This document shows positions 36,801-44,952 of a stretch of DNA of 64,000 nt, one piece after another. The translations under genes and the position numbers were made by a program. The stretch comes from CAVZRC01 sp963777695 (GTDB lineage Bacteria > Planctomycetota > Planctomycetia > Isosphaerales > Isosphaeraceae), in contig CAVZRC010000003.1 of NCBI GenBank assembly GCA_963777695.1, positions 3,162,001 to 3,226,000 on the forward strand, in the 5' to 3' direction. The notes under the pieces are model-generated. The model saw only the letters and a program-made list of their open reading frames with translations, was not told the DNA's origin and searched no databases. Numbering within the stretch: the stretch's first letter is position 1; each line of letters starts with the position of its first letter.

Positions 36801-37381
36801 CCTACCTGGAGGCCGATCCGAAGCTCGTAGACCTCTGGAGGGATCGGCTGGGGCCGCGCACTCCCGACGAAGTCCGCGTCGGGATCTGCTGGCAGGGGAG
36901 CCCGATCCACAAGCGGGATCGTTCTCGATCGGCCCCGCTCGCGGCCTTCCTCCCGCTCGCCGACATAACGGGCGTCAGATTGATCAGCCTCCAAAGGAAC
37001 CATGGCCTCGAACAGATCGCTCCGCTGACCGAACGCCTCCCCGTGCTCGACCTCCGCGAGAGCACGCGGATCGAGGATACCGCCGCGTTGATGTCGTTAC
37101 TGGACCTCGTGATCACCATCGACTCGGCGCCAGCCCACCTCGCCGGCGCACTCGGGGTGGCGACCTGGCTGGCACTATCGACCGATTCCGACTGGCGATG
37201 GCTCGTCGGCCGAGAGGACTCGCTCTGGTATCCCTCGGTCCGGATCTTCCGACAATCGCAACCCCACGCCTGGGATGATGTGTTCCGTCGCATGGCTCGC
37301 GCCCTGGCCGGTCGGGCATCGAGCCCGGGGCGTGGTACGATCGCCGAACCGATCTCGGTCCTGGTCGAGACGGCGAGTTGA
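33869..37381 (+). CDS. Double TPR plus GT9-like glycosyltransferase protein
   Basis: A 1,170-residue protein containing two full modules in tandem. Module 1 (about residues 1-625) has eight to nine TPR units, then a GT9/heptosyltransferase-like domain (SILLVAEQGFGDNIQFIRF, GICWQGNPTHLGDRFRS, LVITIDSAPVHLAGALG). Module 2 starts near residue 630 at DPDRAEGWAALGGAAFGRQDL and repeats the plan with about two fewer TPRs (ILLIAEQGLGDTIQFIRF, GICWQGSPIHKRDRSRS, VITIDSAPAHLAGALG). The GTG at 33869 is chosen because GGAGGGACGGTC-GTG-GACGAT mirrors the start of the next paralog; an ATG 45 bases upstream is possible. GT9 domains add sugars to lipid A cores; TPR-GT fusions may act on proteins or envelope glycans. 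No signal peptide. Confidence 0.8.
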   Translation: MDDLGTAWEHQRAGRFLEAEACYRRFLETDPGHAEGWAALGGLAFRRQDLDEAIRCYLRSLALKPGAADVLTSLGAAYAIKRDFVAAEQTLRQATAVRPPFIEAYRNLGHALRDQGKYDEAAEAYQRASRLRPDDVNILSNLGIALRKANRAVDAVGPLAAATRLAPGEIELHQLLGYSLAEAGRFREAEAAFRDALELDPKEATSYSGLGFVLLGAKRFAEAEASCREAIRLNPQLVGGHQNLGNVFLDLDRYDEALACYATALAMSRDLPDVHNNVGIALGRTGRLEDAVRAYDRAITLNPNHLDARKNRAIMKLSLGNYVEGFAEFESRLAFNDAVRVDFTQPVWKGEPIAGKSILLVAEQGFGDNIQFIRFAPKVKALGATVVFRCFKPLMTLFAHFPRVDILIPEGDPLPPFDVHVPLASLAAVFRTRLEDVPGILRVPYLHADHQLVEHWKARLGLRAPGELRVGICWQGNPTHLGDRFRSVPLASFVPLADVPGVRLISLQKNHGLEQIAPLADRLPLLDLRESTRFEDTAALMSLLDLVITIDSAPVHLAGALGIPTWLALSTAPEWRWLAGREDSPWYPTVRIFRQRQPHDWDDVFRRMARALVELASRPRHGTIVKPISAGDPDRAEGWAALGGAAFGRQDLDEAIRCYLHSLTLKPGAADILTSLGAAYALKRDFAAAEQALRQATAVRPPFREAYRNLGHALRDQGKYAEAEEAYRQAIELDPTDAGSHHGLGFVQRRGNRLDAAEASFREAIRRNPRLVEAHQNLGNTLLEMNRYEEALACHATAIELRPDAPEVHNNLGVALDGIGRYEDAIRAYDRAIALNPEYADARFNRAMMKLMLGDCVEGFVEYEWRWMCRGFVLPDLTQPLWRGEPIAGKTILLIAEQGLGDTIQFIRFAPKVKNLGATVVFRCPAPLFHLFTGAPGIDVLDPDGGPLPHFDVYVPLISLAAIFGTRLEDIADVHPVPYLEADPKLVDLWRDRLGPRTPDEVRVGICWQGSPIHKRDRSRSAPLAAFLPLADITGVRLISLQRNHGLEQIAPLTERLPVLDLRESTRIEDTAALMSLLDLVITIDSAPAHLAGALGVATWLALSTDSDWRWLVGREDSLWYPSVRIFRQSQPHAWDDVFRRMARALAGRASSPGRGTIAEPISVLVETAS

Positions 37382-37438
37382 TCGATCGAGGATGACGTTG
37401 TCTCGGGTCTCTGGAAGCTCAGCGGCGGGAGGGCCGTC

Positions 37439-39368
37439 ATGGACGATCTCGGGATGGGTTGGGAACATCTGCGGGCGGGGCGGCTTTCCGATGCGGAGGC
37501 GTCTTATCGCCGCTTCCTCGCTGTCCATCCGGACCATGCCGGAGCCTGGGCCGCACTGGGTCTCGTGGCGTTCAACCGGAGGGATCTCGACGAGGCGATC
37601 CGTTGCAATCTCCGCAGCCTCGCGTTGGTGCCGGGGGCCGCGGATGTCCTCACGAACCTCGGCGTGGCCTACGCGGTCCGCCGCGACTTCGCCGACGCCG
37701 AGAAGTGGCTCCGCCAGGCGACGGCCGTCCGGCCCCCCTTCCCCGAGGCCTATCGCAACCTGGGTCACGCGCTGCGCGATCAGGGCAAATTCGCCGAGGC
37801 CATCCAGACGTACGAACAAGCCAGGATGCTCCGCCCCGACGACATCGATATCCTGGGCAGCCTGGGGATGACGCTGAGAGTGGCCAACCGGCCGCTCCAA
37901 GCCATCGAGCCCCTGGCCTCGGCGATCCGGCTGGCACCACGGGCCGCCCACCTCCACCAGCAGCTCGGGATCGCCCTGGCGACGGCCCGACGATTCGACG
38001 AGGCCGAGGCCGCTCTCCGGCGCGCCCTGGCTCTGGACCCGAACGATGCCGGCAGTCATAACGCCTTGGGGATTGTCCAGGCCCAACAGATGCGATTCGA
38101 CGAGGCCGAGGATTCCTATCGCCAGGCGATCCGGCTCAACCCTCGGCTCGTCGAGGCCCACCAGAATCTCGGCAACGTCTTCCGCGACCGCGATCGTTAT
38201 GACGAAGCCCTCGCCTGCTACGCGACGGCGATCGAGCTCCGCCCCGAGGGCGCCGCCATCCATAACAACCTCGGCGTCGCACTGGGCCGGATGGGCCGGC
38301 ATGAGGATGCGATCCATGCCTATGATCGGGCACTCGCACTCGATCCGGAGCATGCCGACGCGCGGAAGAATCGCGCGATGGTGAAGCTCTTGCTCGGCGA
38401 TTATGCCGAGGGCTTCGCCGAATTCGAATGGCGATGGAGGTGTAGCGACTTCGTGCGGCCCGATTTCGCCCAGCCCCTCTGGAAGGGTGAGGCGATCGCC
38501 GGCAAGACGATCCTCTTGATTTCGGAACAAGGGCTGGGCGACACCATCCAGTTCATCCGGTTCGCCCCCAGGGTCAAGGCCGTCGGCGCGACGGTGCTGT
38601 TCCGCTGCCCGGCTCCGCTGGCGAAGCTCTTCGCCGGCGCCCCGGGAATCGATGTCCTGATTCCGGACGGGGAACCCTTGCCCTCGTTCGATGTGTATGT
38701 CCCCCTGGTGAGCCTCCCGGCCATCTTCCGGACCCGCCTCGAGGATCTCCCCGGAGTCGCTCCCGTCCCCTACTTGCGGGCCGACCCGGAGCTCGTGAAG
38801 TCCTGGGCAAATCGGCTGGGTCCTCGGGCGCCGGACGAGCTCCGCGTCGGTATCTTCTGGCAGGGAAACCGAGCCAACACGCAGGATCGCTTTCGCTCGG
38901 CCCCGCTCGCGGCCTTCTTTCCGCTCGCCACCTTACCGGGCGTGAAGCTGATCAGCCTCCAGAAGGGCGACGGCGTCGAGCAGATCGCTCCCCTGGCCGA
39001 CCGTCTCCCCGTGCTCGATCTCCGAGACAGCACGCGGTTCGAAGACACCGCCGCGCTGATGTCGCAGCTCGACCTCACGATCACGGTCGAACTCGGCGCC
39101 GGCCCACCTCGCCGGCGCGCTGGGCGTGCCGACATGGCTGGCACTGTCGAAGAATGCAGACTGGCGATGGCTCGCCGGCCGCAAGGACTCGCCCTGGTAT
39201 CCTTCGGTCCGGACCTTCCGGCAATCGAAACTCCACGAATGGGACGACGTCTTCGGGCGCATGGCCCGGACGCTCGGCGAGCTGACGGCGAGCCCGGAGC
39301 GCGTTCGGGTCCCCGAGCCACCCTGGGTCCGTATAGCATCCGGCGATCGATCGAACCACGATCCTTGA
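37439..39368 (+). CDS. TPR plus GT9-like glycosyltransferase protein, frame break at 39090
   Basis: A single-module paralog of the double protein just upstream, about 642 residues. ATG at 37439 after GGGAGGGCCGTC. TPR units run to about residue 305, then the GT9-like domain (TILLISEQGLGDTIQFIRFAPRV, GIFWQGNRANTQDRFRS). At 39090 an extra A in GTCGAACTCG breaks the frame. The paralogs have GTCGACTCG, and the broken frame continues exactly as SAPAHLAGALGVPTWLALS, DWRWLAGRKDSPWYPS and HEWDDVFGRMARTLGEL to a stop at 39368. The gene is therefore very probably intact in the organism. Gap to the double gene is 57 bases, so the three modules arose by local duplication. Confidence 0.8.
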
Positions 39369-39445
39369 ACTCCAGGCGGAGCGAATGACAGACATCGGCA
39401 ATCGCGCCGGCAGTTGAACGCAACATCGTGATCGGAAGGCCGAAG

Positions 39446-40378
39446 ATGAGACTCCCCGAGATCAACCGATACCTCGACCGCAACTCGCCGACACCCCTGG
39501 TCCCCGTGCGGCTCGACGCCTCGGACCCGGTCATCTGGTGCAAGCTGGAGTTCCTCAACCCGAGCGGCTCGACCAAGGACCGGATTGCCAATTACATCCT
39601 GAGCAAGGCCTTGCGCCGCGGCGAGATCCGGCCGGGCGGCATCGTGGTCGAGGCATCGAGCGGGTCAACGAGCATCGCCATGGCGCTGGCGGCGGCGCAG
39701 ATGGACCTCCGCTTCGTCGCCGTGATGCCCGAGGGGGTCAGCCGGGAACGCCGGCTGATCATCCAATCCTACGGGGGCGAGGTGGTCTTCTCGCCGCAGG
39801 CGGAGGGGATCCGCGGTGCCCTGCTGGGCGCCGAGCGGCTGGCCGCCGAGCGCGGGGGTTTCACGCCGCTCCAGTTCTCGAACCCCGATAACCCCGGTGC
39901 CCATCGGTACCAGACGGCGCACGAGATTATCATGCAGATCCCGGGCGGATGTGTCAACGCGGTCGTCAGCGGCGTGGGGACTGGCGGCACGCTCGTCGGC
40001 CTCTGCCAGGGGCTTACCGACTTCGGCTGCGACGTCGCCGCCTTCGCCGCCCGGCCGGTGACGGGCACGGCACTCGGCGGCGCCGAGTGCTGCTCGTTGT
40101 TCAGTAGTCGGATCCCGGGCGTGGCCGATGGCCTCTCGACGATCTATGCCGCCTACCGGTCGGACTCGCTCGTCGAGCTCGAAGTGTCCGACGACGAGGC
40201 CCTCGAACTGACCCGACGCCTGATCCGCAAGGGGTTCCCCGTCGGTCCGAGCTCGGGTTTGAATTACCGCGCCGCCTTGCTGGCCGCCGAACGACTCGGT
40301 CCCGACGCCCACATCGTCACGGTCTTCCCCGACCGGATGGAGCGCTACTTCTCGACCGAGCTGTTCGCCCATCACTGA
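39446..40378 (+). CDS. Cysteine synthase-family PLP enzyme
   Basis: A 310-residue fold-type II PLP enzyme close to cysteine synthase (O-acetylserine or O-phosphoserine sulfhydrylase). The PLP lysine sits in LNPSGSTKDRIANY near residue 42. The substrate loop is EASSGSTSIAMALAAA, and the phosphate-cradle glycines are in VVSGVGTGGTLVG. FPVGPSSGLNYRAAL is near the end. The ATG at 39446 follows GGAAGGCCGAAG. The sulfide made by the reductase at 11950-13731 would be a natural substrate, but the genes are 26 kb apart. CBS-type or other amino-acid lyase activity cannot be excluded from sequence. Confidence 0.82.
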   Translation: MRLPEINRYLDRNSPTPLVPVRLDASDPVIWCKLEFLNPSGSTKDRIANYILSKALRRGEIRPGGIVVEASSGSTSIAMALAAAQMDLRFVAVMPEGVSRERRLIIQSYGGEVVFSPQAEGIRGALLGAERLAAERGGFTPLQFSNPDNPGAHRYQTAHEIIMQIPGGCVNAVVSGVGTGGTLVGLCQGLTDFGCDVAAFAARPVTGTALGGAECCSLFSSRIPGVADGLSTIYAAYRSDSLVELEVSDDEALELTRRLIRKGFPVGPSSGLNYRAALLAAERLGPDAHIVTVFPDRMERYFSTELFAHH

Positions 40379-40403
40379 GGGGAGTGGGCAGGGATCTTTT
40401 TGA

Positions 40404-40465
40404 AGGGTGCTCTGCGAGCACCAATCCGGGCTGCTCAGGCGGTTCCGGTGCTCACAGAGCACCCT
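40404..40465. repeat. 19-bp inverted repeat after PLP gene
   Basis: AGGGTGCTCTGCGAGCACC at 40404-40422 and GGTGCTCACAGAGCACCCT at 40447-40465 are reverse complements with one mismatch across a 24-base spacer. Each arm also folds on itself (GGTGCTC..GAGCACC). It lies between two genes that end toward each other (plus at 40378, minus at 40490) and could stop transcription from both sides, or be a REP-like element. Confidence 0.6.
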
Positions 40466-40489
40466 ACCAGACCCAAGGAGACAGCCCAT

Positions 40490-40837
40490 TCACGGCTTTT
40501 CGATCGCCTTGATCCGCTGCTTCGCCGTCTTCGCCGCGGGCGTGTCGGGATAGTCCTTGACGATCCGTTTGTAGTAGCCCAGAGCCAGGCTGCTCTTGCC
40601 CGATTTCTCGAGGTTCTGCCCGACCTGGAGCAGTCCGGCCGCGCGAGTCGATGGCTGAGATAGGGCCGGTTTCTCCGCCGTTTTCTTGGCCGACTTGCCG
40701 GTATCCTTCGACGTAGCCTCGTCATCCTCCGGATCGGCCTTGGCGTCCTTCGTGGCGGACCCGGCGGTGGGTCGCATGCCCTTCATCGCGGGCGTGTCAA
40801 CGACGTCGGAAGCGAAGGCGTCCTCGGACCGACTCAC
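40490..40837 (-). CDS. Small TPR-like protein, last gene of redoxin operon
   Basis: A 115-residue protein. The first 65 residues are charged and disordered (KDAKADPEDDEATSKDTGKS). The rest is one TPR-like helical hairpin (AAGLLQVGQNLEKSGKSSLALGYYKRIVKDYPDTPAAKTAKQRI), a pattern found in outer-membrane assembly and cell-division coordinator proteins. It starts with GTG at 40837, overlapping the stop of the YHS-domain gene by four bases (GTGA), so translation is coupled. No signal peptide of its own. Function unknown. Confidence 0.65.
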   Translation of the reverse strand: MSRSEDAFASDVVDTPAMKGMRPTAGSATKDAKADPEDDEATSKDTGKSAKKTAEKPALSQPSTRAAGLLQVGQNLEKSGKSSLALGYYKRIVKDYPDTPAAKTAKQRIKAIEKP

Positions 40838-41637
40838 GCGCCGGGGGAAGGCCGACCGGACTTCGATTTGCCGCCTTCGGACTGGGCCATCAGGCTGGCC
40901 TTCTTGATGTACTTCTCGGGGTTCTCATTGAACTCGTCGCGACAGCCGGTGCAACAGATCTGGAATGTGCGGCCCTGGTAGGTCAAGGTCATGGTCGCCG
41001 CCCCGCCGGTCACGATGCACTTGGGCGCTTCACTGCTGGTCGCACCCCCGGCCAGGGATTCCCCTTCCTTGGTCAGACCGACCTCGATGCTACGGGTGAA
41101 CGACACGTCGCCGGGGTCTTTTCGGTCGACCCACATCGTGTAGCGGATGAAGTTCGCGTTCGGCCTGATCGACAGGCGGATCGTGCCGCGTTTCTGGCCG
41201 GCACCCGACGGACCGACCTGCTCCAGGACGAGCATCTTGCCGGAGGCGTCGATGTTCCCGGCGAAGGCGATCGCACCGCCGGGCTTCGGCTCGCTCCCGT
41301 CGAGGAGATAGCGTCCTTGAACGGCGCCGAAAGTCAGCTTCCCGTCGGCGAGGATTTTTCCTCCCGTGATTGATAGCGAGAGGCCGGTCGGCTTTCCCTT
41401 GGTGAAGATCCAGGCCCAGGTGTGCGACTCCGGCCAGCCTCGGAAACTCTGGGGAGAGTCCTTGGGCGTGGCCGTCCCTTTCCAGTTGCCCACGAGGTAT
41501 TCGAGTGGCGAGAAGGCCGCGGGGATCTCGCGGCCTTTCGCATCGTCTCCTCGAGCGGCTCCGGAAAAGTCGGGGTGCCCGATCGCAACAATCGCCAGGG
41601 CGGCCGTCAAGGACACGATTCGGGCCTGGAACTTCAT
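40834..41637 (-). CDS. Secreted DUF1579-like protein with YHS-type C-terminus
   Basis: A 267-residue exported protein. Signal peptide 1-30 (RIVSLTAALAIVAIGHPDFSGAARG). The body, about 38-195, is a beta-rich domain (PLEYLVGNWKGTA, HTWAWIFTKGKPTGLSLSI, YTMWVDRKDPGDVSFTRSIEVGL) like DUF1579-type barrels. Residues about 205-250 form a YHS/TRASH-type metal-binding module (CIVTGGAATMTLTYQGRTFQICCTGCRDEFNENPEKYI). Start ATG 41637. It begins 11 bases after the redoxin/monooxygenase stop and overlaps the next gene, making a three-gene operon. Copper or heavy-metal handling alongside the copper monooxygenase is a reasonable inference. Confidence 0.7.
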   Translation of the reverse strand: MKFQARIVSLTAALAIVAIGHPDFSGAARGDDAKGREIPAAFSPLEYLVGNWKGTATPKDSPQSFRGWPESHTWAWIFTKGKPTGLSLSITGGKILADGKLTFGAVQGRYLLDGSEPKPGGAIAFAGNIDASGKMLVLEQVGPSGAGQKRGTIRLSIRPNANFIRYTMWVDRKDPGDVSFTRSIEVGLTKEGESLAGGATSSEAPKCIVTGGAATMTLTYQGRTFQICCTGCRDEFNENPEKYIKKASLMAQSEGGKSKSGRPSPGA

Positions 41638-41648
41638 GGTCGAATCCC

Positions 41649-43661
41649 TCAATTGGCGGGCCGCGCGGGCTTCGCCTGGTTCGGGCCGGAATGACTCGCG
41701 GAGCCGAGCCGGCGTAACGCCTGGATCGCGTTCTGGGTCGCCCGGATCGATGCCGGGCGCAGCTCGGAGCCGTCGATCGGCGGCGAGCCCACCGGCACGT
41801 CCAGGTCGACGTAACCGATCATCATCTCCTCGAACGTCTGCTCGCCCCAGCGGACCAGTTTCTTCGGGTCCGGGTTATAAGGGTTGTTCGACGAGTTGTC
41901 GAAGTGGGCCAGGCAGTCGATCCGCGACCCCTTGGGAAGGTCGATCGGCTCCTTGAGCACGTAATAGGTCTGCCAGCCGAAGTCGTACGCGGGCACGGAG
42001 AGGACCACCTGCGGGGCCTCGCCGGGCTTCGTGACCGTGTACTTGAAGTCCTTGCCTCGCAGGTGCATGTGCGGCATGAAACTGACCAGCCTCATGTCCT
42101 GATTGACGACGATCTCGGAGGAGACGGCCACGTCGTCACGTCCGGCCGGGAGCAGCAGGTCGGGATTGGCGATGCCGATCGTGTACGCCTGGCGGGTCGG
42201 CTTGGTCTTCGAGAAGACGAGCCCGACCTTGGAACGGTCGGACCGCACGCGGCCGTTCGGCGTGTAGTGGACCTGGAGGAGCAACTCGGTGCCGGCGGGG
42301 ATCTTCTTGGCCGTCCCTTCGGGGAGGATCATGCCGAGGTCGCCGGGGGCATAGCCGCAGAAATGCTCACCCGGTCCTCGCCCTCGCCCCATCCGGTTGC
42401 GATCCATCAGATAAACCACGATATGGTGTACGACCGACGCGTCGCCCGGCACCGCCTCGGCGGCCTGGACCCAGCGATCCTCCTTGAAATTCGTCGGGAT
42501 GCGGAAATAGACGTAGGACACGACACCCTGGGCCGGGACATAGTACGTCTCGGGCAGTTCGAAGACGACATCGGGCTGGCCGATCGACCAGCCCTGGGGG
42601 AATGTGCTCGTGGCGGGCAGATCCTTCAGATCGCCCAGCGGCGTGCCCTGGTCGACCCAGGCCAGGAGGGTCGCCCGCTCCTTGGCGGTCAGGCTGCGGT
42701 CGTTGCTGAAGTGCCCATATCGCGGGTCGGCATGCCAGGGGGGCATACGCCGATCGTCGACGACTTCGCGGATCATCGCCGAATGCTTGCGCGCGTCATC
42801 ATACGTGAGCAGGGAGAAGGGCCCGACCTGATTGGGCCGGTGGCACGCCTGGCACTTCTCCTGGATGACCCGGGAGACATCGGCGGCATAAGTAACGGCT
42901 CCCACCTTTGCCGGCTGCGCTCGATCGCGCGCCTCCAGGGCGGCGCCGAGCGAGGGGATTGGCGCCCGGACCCGCGGGGCCTTCGCGGCTTCCACAGGCT
43001 TGGGATCGACCCGGTCGAGCAGGCAACCGACGACCCGAGTGGCCGGTACCTTGATCGGCTTGTTCTCCAGGAGTGCATCCAGGGCCTCGCGCAAGTACGA
43101 GGCTTCGGGTGCGGCCTTGCTCTTGCCCTGGAGGTGCTGGTCGTCGATCGCGCCGCGATACTTGATGCGACCGACTCCGTCGAGCAACAGGGTCTCGCAG
43201 GTCCTCTCGACGAGGAGCGAGTCGCTGACGATGTTTTGAGGGTCCTTCAGGACGGGGAAGTCGATGCCCATCTCGCGGACGTATTTGGCGACGTCCTGCT
43301 CGGACTCATGGGCATTGGAGTTGATGCCGAGGACGATGACGCCCTTGCTTTGATAGGCGCGATTCAGCTCGACGAGTCGGGGCACGTACAGGTTGCCGAT
43401 CGGGCAGTCCGTACCGAGGAAGACCAGCACGATCGCCTTCTTGCCCACGAAGCTGTAGAGCGTGACCTTGCGATCGTTCGCGACGTTCTTCAGCGAGAAA
43501 TCCGCGCACCTCTGATTGAGACCGCGCTCGATCGGCAACTCGGACCGCGCGTCCATAGGGCCGGCCTGCGCCATGCGACCGGTCGCGACCAATGAGAGGG
43601 CGACCCAGGCAAGGGCCATCAGGGCCGCCATCGAACGGCCGAGCACTCGGGAACGGAACAT
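41649..43661 (-). CDS. Redoxin, cytochrome c and copper monooxygenase fusion
   Basis: A 670-residue exported protein with three parts. After a signal peptide (residues 1-33), a thioredoxin-fold redoxin domain spans about 45-215 (FSLKNVANDRKVTLYSF, VLVFLGTDCPIGNLYVPRL). A cytochrome c-like segment follows with the heme motif CQACH near 270 and MPPWHADPRYG. The C-terminal half resembles type II copper ascorbate-dependent monooxygenases (VVHHIVVYLMDRN, LQVHYTPNG, VSFMPHMHLRGKDF), with the expected histidine and methionine ligands. The ATG at 43661 follows GGAAGGAGTTTGC, a strong ribosome binding site. It leads an operon with the YHS and TPR-like genes. An oxidative enzyme of the periplasm is inferred; the substrate is unknown. 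Confidence 0.8.
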   Translation of the reverse strand: MFRSRVLGRSMAALMALAWVALSLVATGRMAQAGPMDARSELPIERGLNQRCADFSLKNVANDRKVTLYSFVGKKAIVLVFLGTDCPIGNLYVPRLVELNRAYQSKGVIVLGINSNAHESEQDVAKYVREMGIDFPVLKDPQNIVSDSLLVERTCETLLLDGVGRIKYRGAIDDQHLQGKSKAAPEASYLREALDALLENKPIKVPATRVVGCLLDRVDPKPVEAAKAPRVRAPIPSLGAALEARDRAQPAKVGAVTYAADVSRVIQEKCQACHRPNQVGPFSLLTYDDARKHSAMIREVVDDRRMPPWHADPRYGHFSNDRSLTAKERATLLAWVDQGTPLGDLKDLPATSTFPQGWSIGQPDVVFELPETYYVPAQGVVSYVYFRIPTNFKEDRWVQAAEAVPGDASVVHHIVVYLMDRNRMGRGRGPGEHFCGYAPGDLGMILPEGTAKKIPAGTELLLQVHYTPNGRVRSDRSKVGLVFSKTKPTRQAYTIGIANPDLLLPAGRDDVAVSSEIVVNQDMRLVSFMPHMHLRGKDFKYTVTKPGEAPQVVLSVPAYDFGWQTYYVLKEPIDLPKGSRIDCLAHFDNSSNNPYNPDPKKLVRWGEQTFEEMMIGYVDLDVPVGSPPIDGSELRPASIRATQNAIQALRRLGSASHSGPNQAKPARPAN

Positions 43662-44001
43662 GCAAACTCCTTCCGATTAGACCGCCCGCGGCCTCGTCTC
43701 ATGCGTCGTTTCCCAGGAGATCGTCAACGCAACAGGTCCGCTGGAGGCGGGGAACGGGATCACATAGGTAGGACCCTCATGAACAGCATCGTGTTTCAAC
43801 GATGATTCTAATCCTCCGCCGGTCGCGAGGGCAAGTCAGGACCAACCATGGATGCCCATGGGCCGTTTGTCGATCGTTTCGACATCCGTCTGGCGAAAGG
43901 GGATCGGGCGGGATAAGCTGGGAATGAAGTGATCGGGGCGGCCTGATCGGCGGACGCCCCGGTCGATATCGACGGACGCAAGAGACGAGGCGGGGTTCAA
44001 C
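43662..44001. other. Intergenic region between divergent genes
   Basis: 340 bases between the divergent redoxin-fusion and lipoyl-fold genes; promoters for both should lie here. Short AT-richer stretches occur near 43770-43810 (CATCGTGTTTCAACGATGATTC forms a small palindrome). No gene or RNA element was recognised. Confidence 0.35.
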
Positions 44002-44322
44002 ATGCGTTTGACGCCTGTGATCCTGCCCGACCTGGGTACCGGTCCGGACATACCGATTGTCGTGAGCTACTGGTTCGCGGCGCGGGGGGAGCGCGTCTGG
44101 GAGGGGGAACGGCTGGTGGAAGTCCTGGCCGGTCCCGCGACCTTCGATGTCCCCTCGCCGGTCACCGGACTCCTGACCGAGATCCATGGGCGGGAAGACG
44201 ATCGCGTCGAGGCGGGGGATGTCCTCGGTCTGGTAGCGGCGACCGAGGAAGACGCCACCGGATCGCAGGGCGACGACCATCGCGGCGGCGGAGACCCTCA
44301 GCCCCGTCGCCCTATCCTATGA
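44002..44322 (+). CDS. Lipoyl/biotinyl-fold protein lacking the modified lysine
   Basis: A 106-residue protein with the flattened beta-barrel pattern of lipoyl domains: VILPDLGTGPDIPIVVSYWFAARGERVWEGERLVEVLAGPATFDVPSPVTGLLTEIHGREDDRVEAGDVLGLV. In real lipoyl domains the hairpin reads DKA/DKV, and in biotinyl domains AMKM. Here it is AGPATFDVPSP, with no lysine, so it should not carry lipoate or biotin. The C-terminal 20 residues are disordered. Its stop overlaps the ATG of the NUDIX gene by four bases (ATGA), so the two are co-translated. Possible roles are as a non-modified scaffold or partner of the NUDIX enzyme. Confidence 0.7.
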   Translation: MRLTPVILPDLGTGPDIPIVVSYWFAARGERVWEGERLVEVLAGPATFDVPSPVTGLLTEIHGREDDRVEAGDVLGLVAATEEDATGSQGDDHRGGGDPQPRRPIL

Positions 44323-44777
44323 CCACGTTCCATGAGCGATCCGCCGGCGTCATCCCTTATCGCCGGGGAGACGATCAGGAGCCGTTGTACCTGGTCCTCC
44401 ATTCCGCCACGGTCCGCAACCCTCGCGCCAAGTGGGAATTCCCGAAGGGAGGGGTCGAGCCGGGGGAGACGATCCGGGAGGCCGCCGCGCACGAATTCCA
44501 TGAAGAGACGGCCCTGCTCGAGTGGTCCTTCCATGAAGGCTTCGAGCGGAACCTCTCCTACACCTACATCCGCCGCGGGCGCAAGATCGTCAAGACCGTG
44601 ACCTACTACCTCGTCGAGGTCCGGGATGCCAGGCCGTTGGCCTGCTCTCCCGAGCACATGGAAGACCCATCGGGCTGCTGGTATCGCTGGGGTACCTTCG
44701 AGCAAATCAGCGAGCTGTTGTACCACAACAAGATCCGCCAGGTCTTCACGGAAGCCAACACCTTCCTGGGCCAGTGA
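44319..44777 (+). CDS. NUDIX hydrolase
   Basis: A 152-residue NUDIX pyrophosphohydrolase. The catalytic box reads GGVEPGETIREAAAHEFHEETAL (near 48-70), with the RE..xEE acids that bind magnesium. Preceding blocks, RSAGVIPYRRGDDQEPLYLVLHS and KWEFPKGG, match the diadenosine-polyphosphate or MutT-like hydrolase class. These enzymes cleave nucleoside diphosphates linked to another group. The ATG at 44319 overlaps the upstream stop, so translation is coupled to the lipoyl-fold gene. Substrate unknown. Confidence 0.88.
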   Translation: MTTFHERSAGVIPYRRGDDQEPLYLVLHSATVRNPRAKWEFPKGGVEPGETIREAAAHEFHEETALLEWSFHEGFERNLSYTYIRRGRKIVKTVTYYLVEVRDARPLACSPEHMEDPSGCWYRWGTFEQISELLYHNKIRQVFTEANTFLGQ

Positions 44778-44892
44778 ACTCTCGGCTCGCTACATTGCGA
44801 CAATGCTTGCGCGCATGGGCCCACTTGCTTGTAAGAGCCTATCCCCATAAGGGTAGATGAAATCCACCGAATGCCGCGTCGCAGAAAGAACT

Positions 44893-44909
44893 GGTGGGTT
44901 TCACCCACC
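44893..44909. terminator. Hairpin between convergent genes
   Basis: GGTGGGT at 44893-44899 pairs exactly with ACCCACC at 44903-44909 over a three-base loop, in the 175-base gap between the NUDIX gene (plus) and the giant secreted-protein gene (minus). The same hairpin core is found within the inverted repeat at 8649-8712, so it may be a fragment of that dispersed element acting as a bidirectional stop. Confidence 0.4.
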
Positions 44910-44952
44910 CAACAAGAACTCCGACTGGGATCGGTTTTTGGTCAGGCACGCG

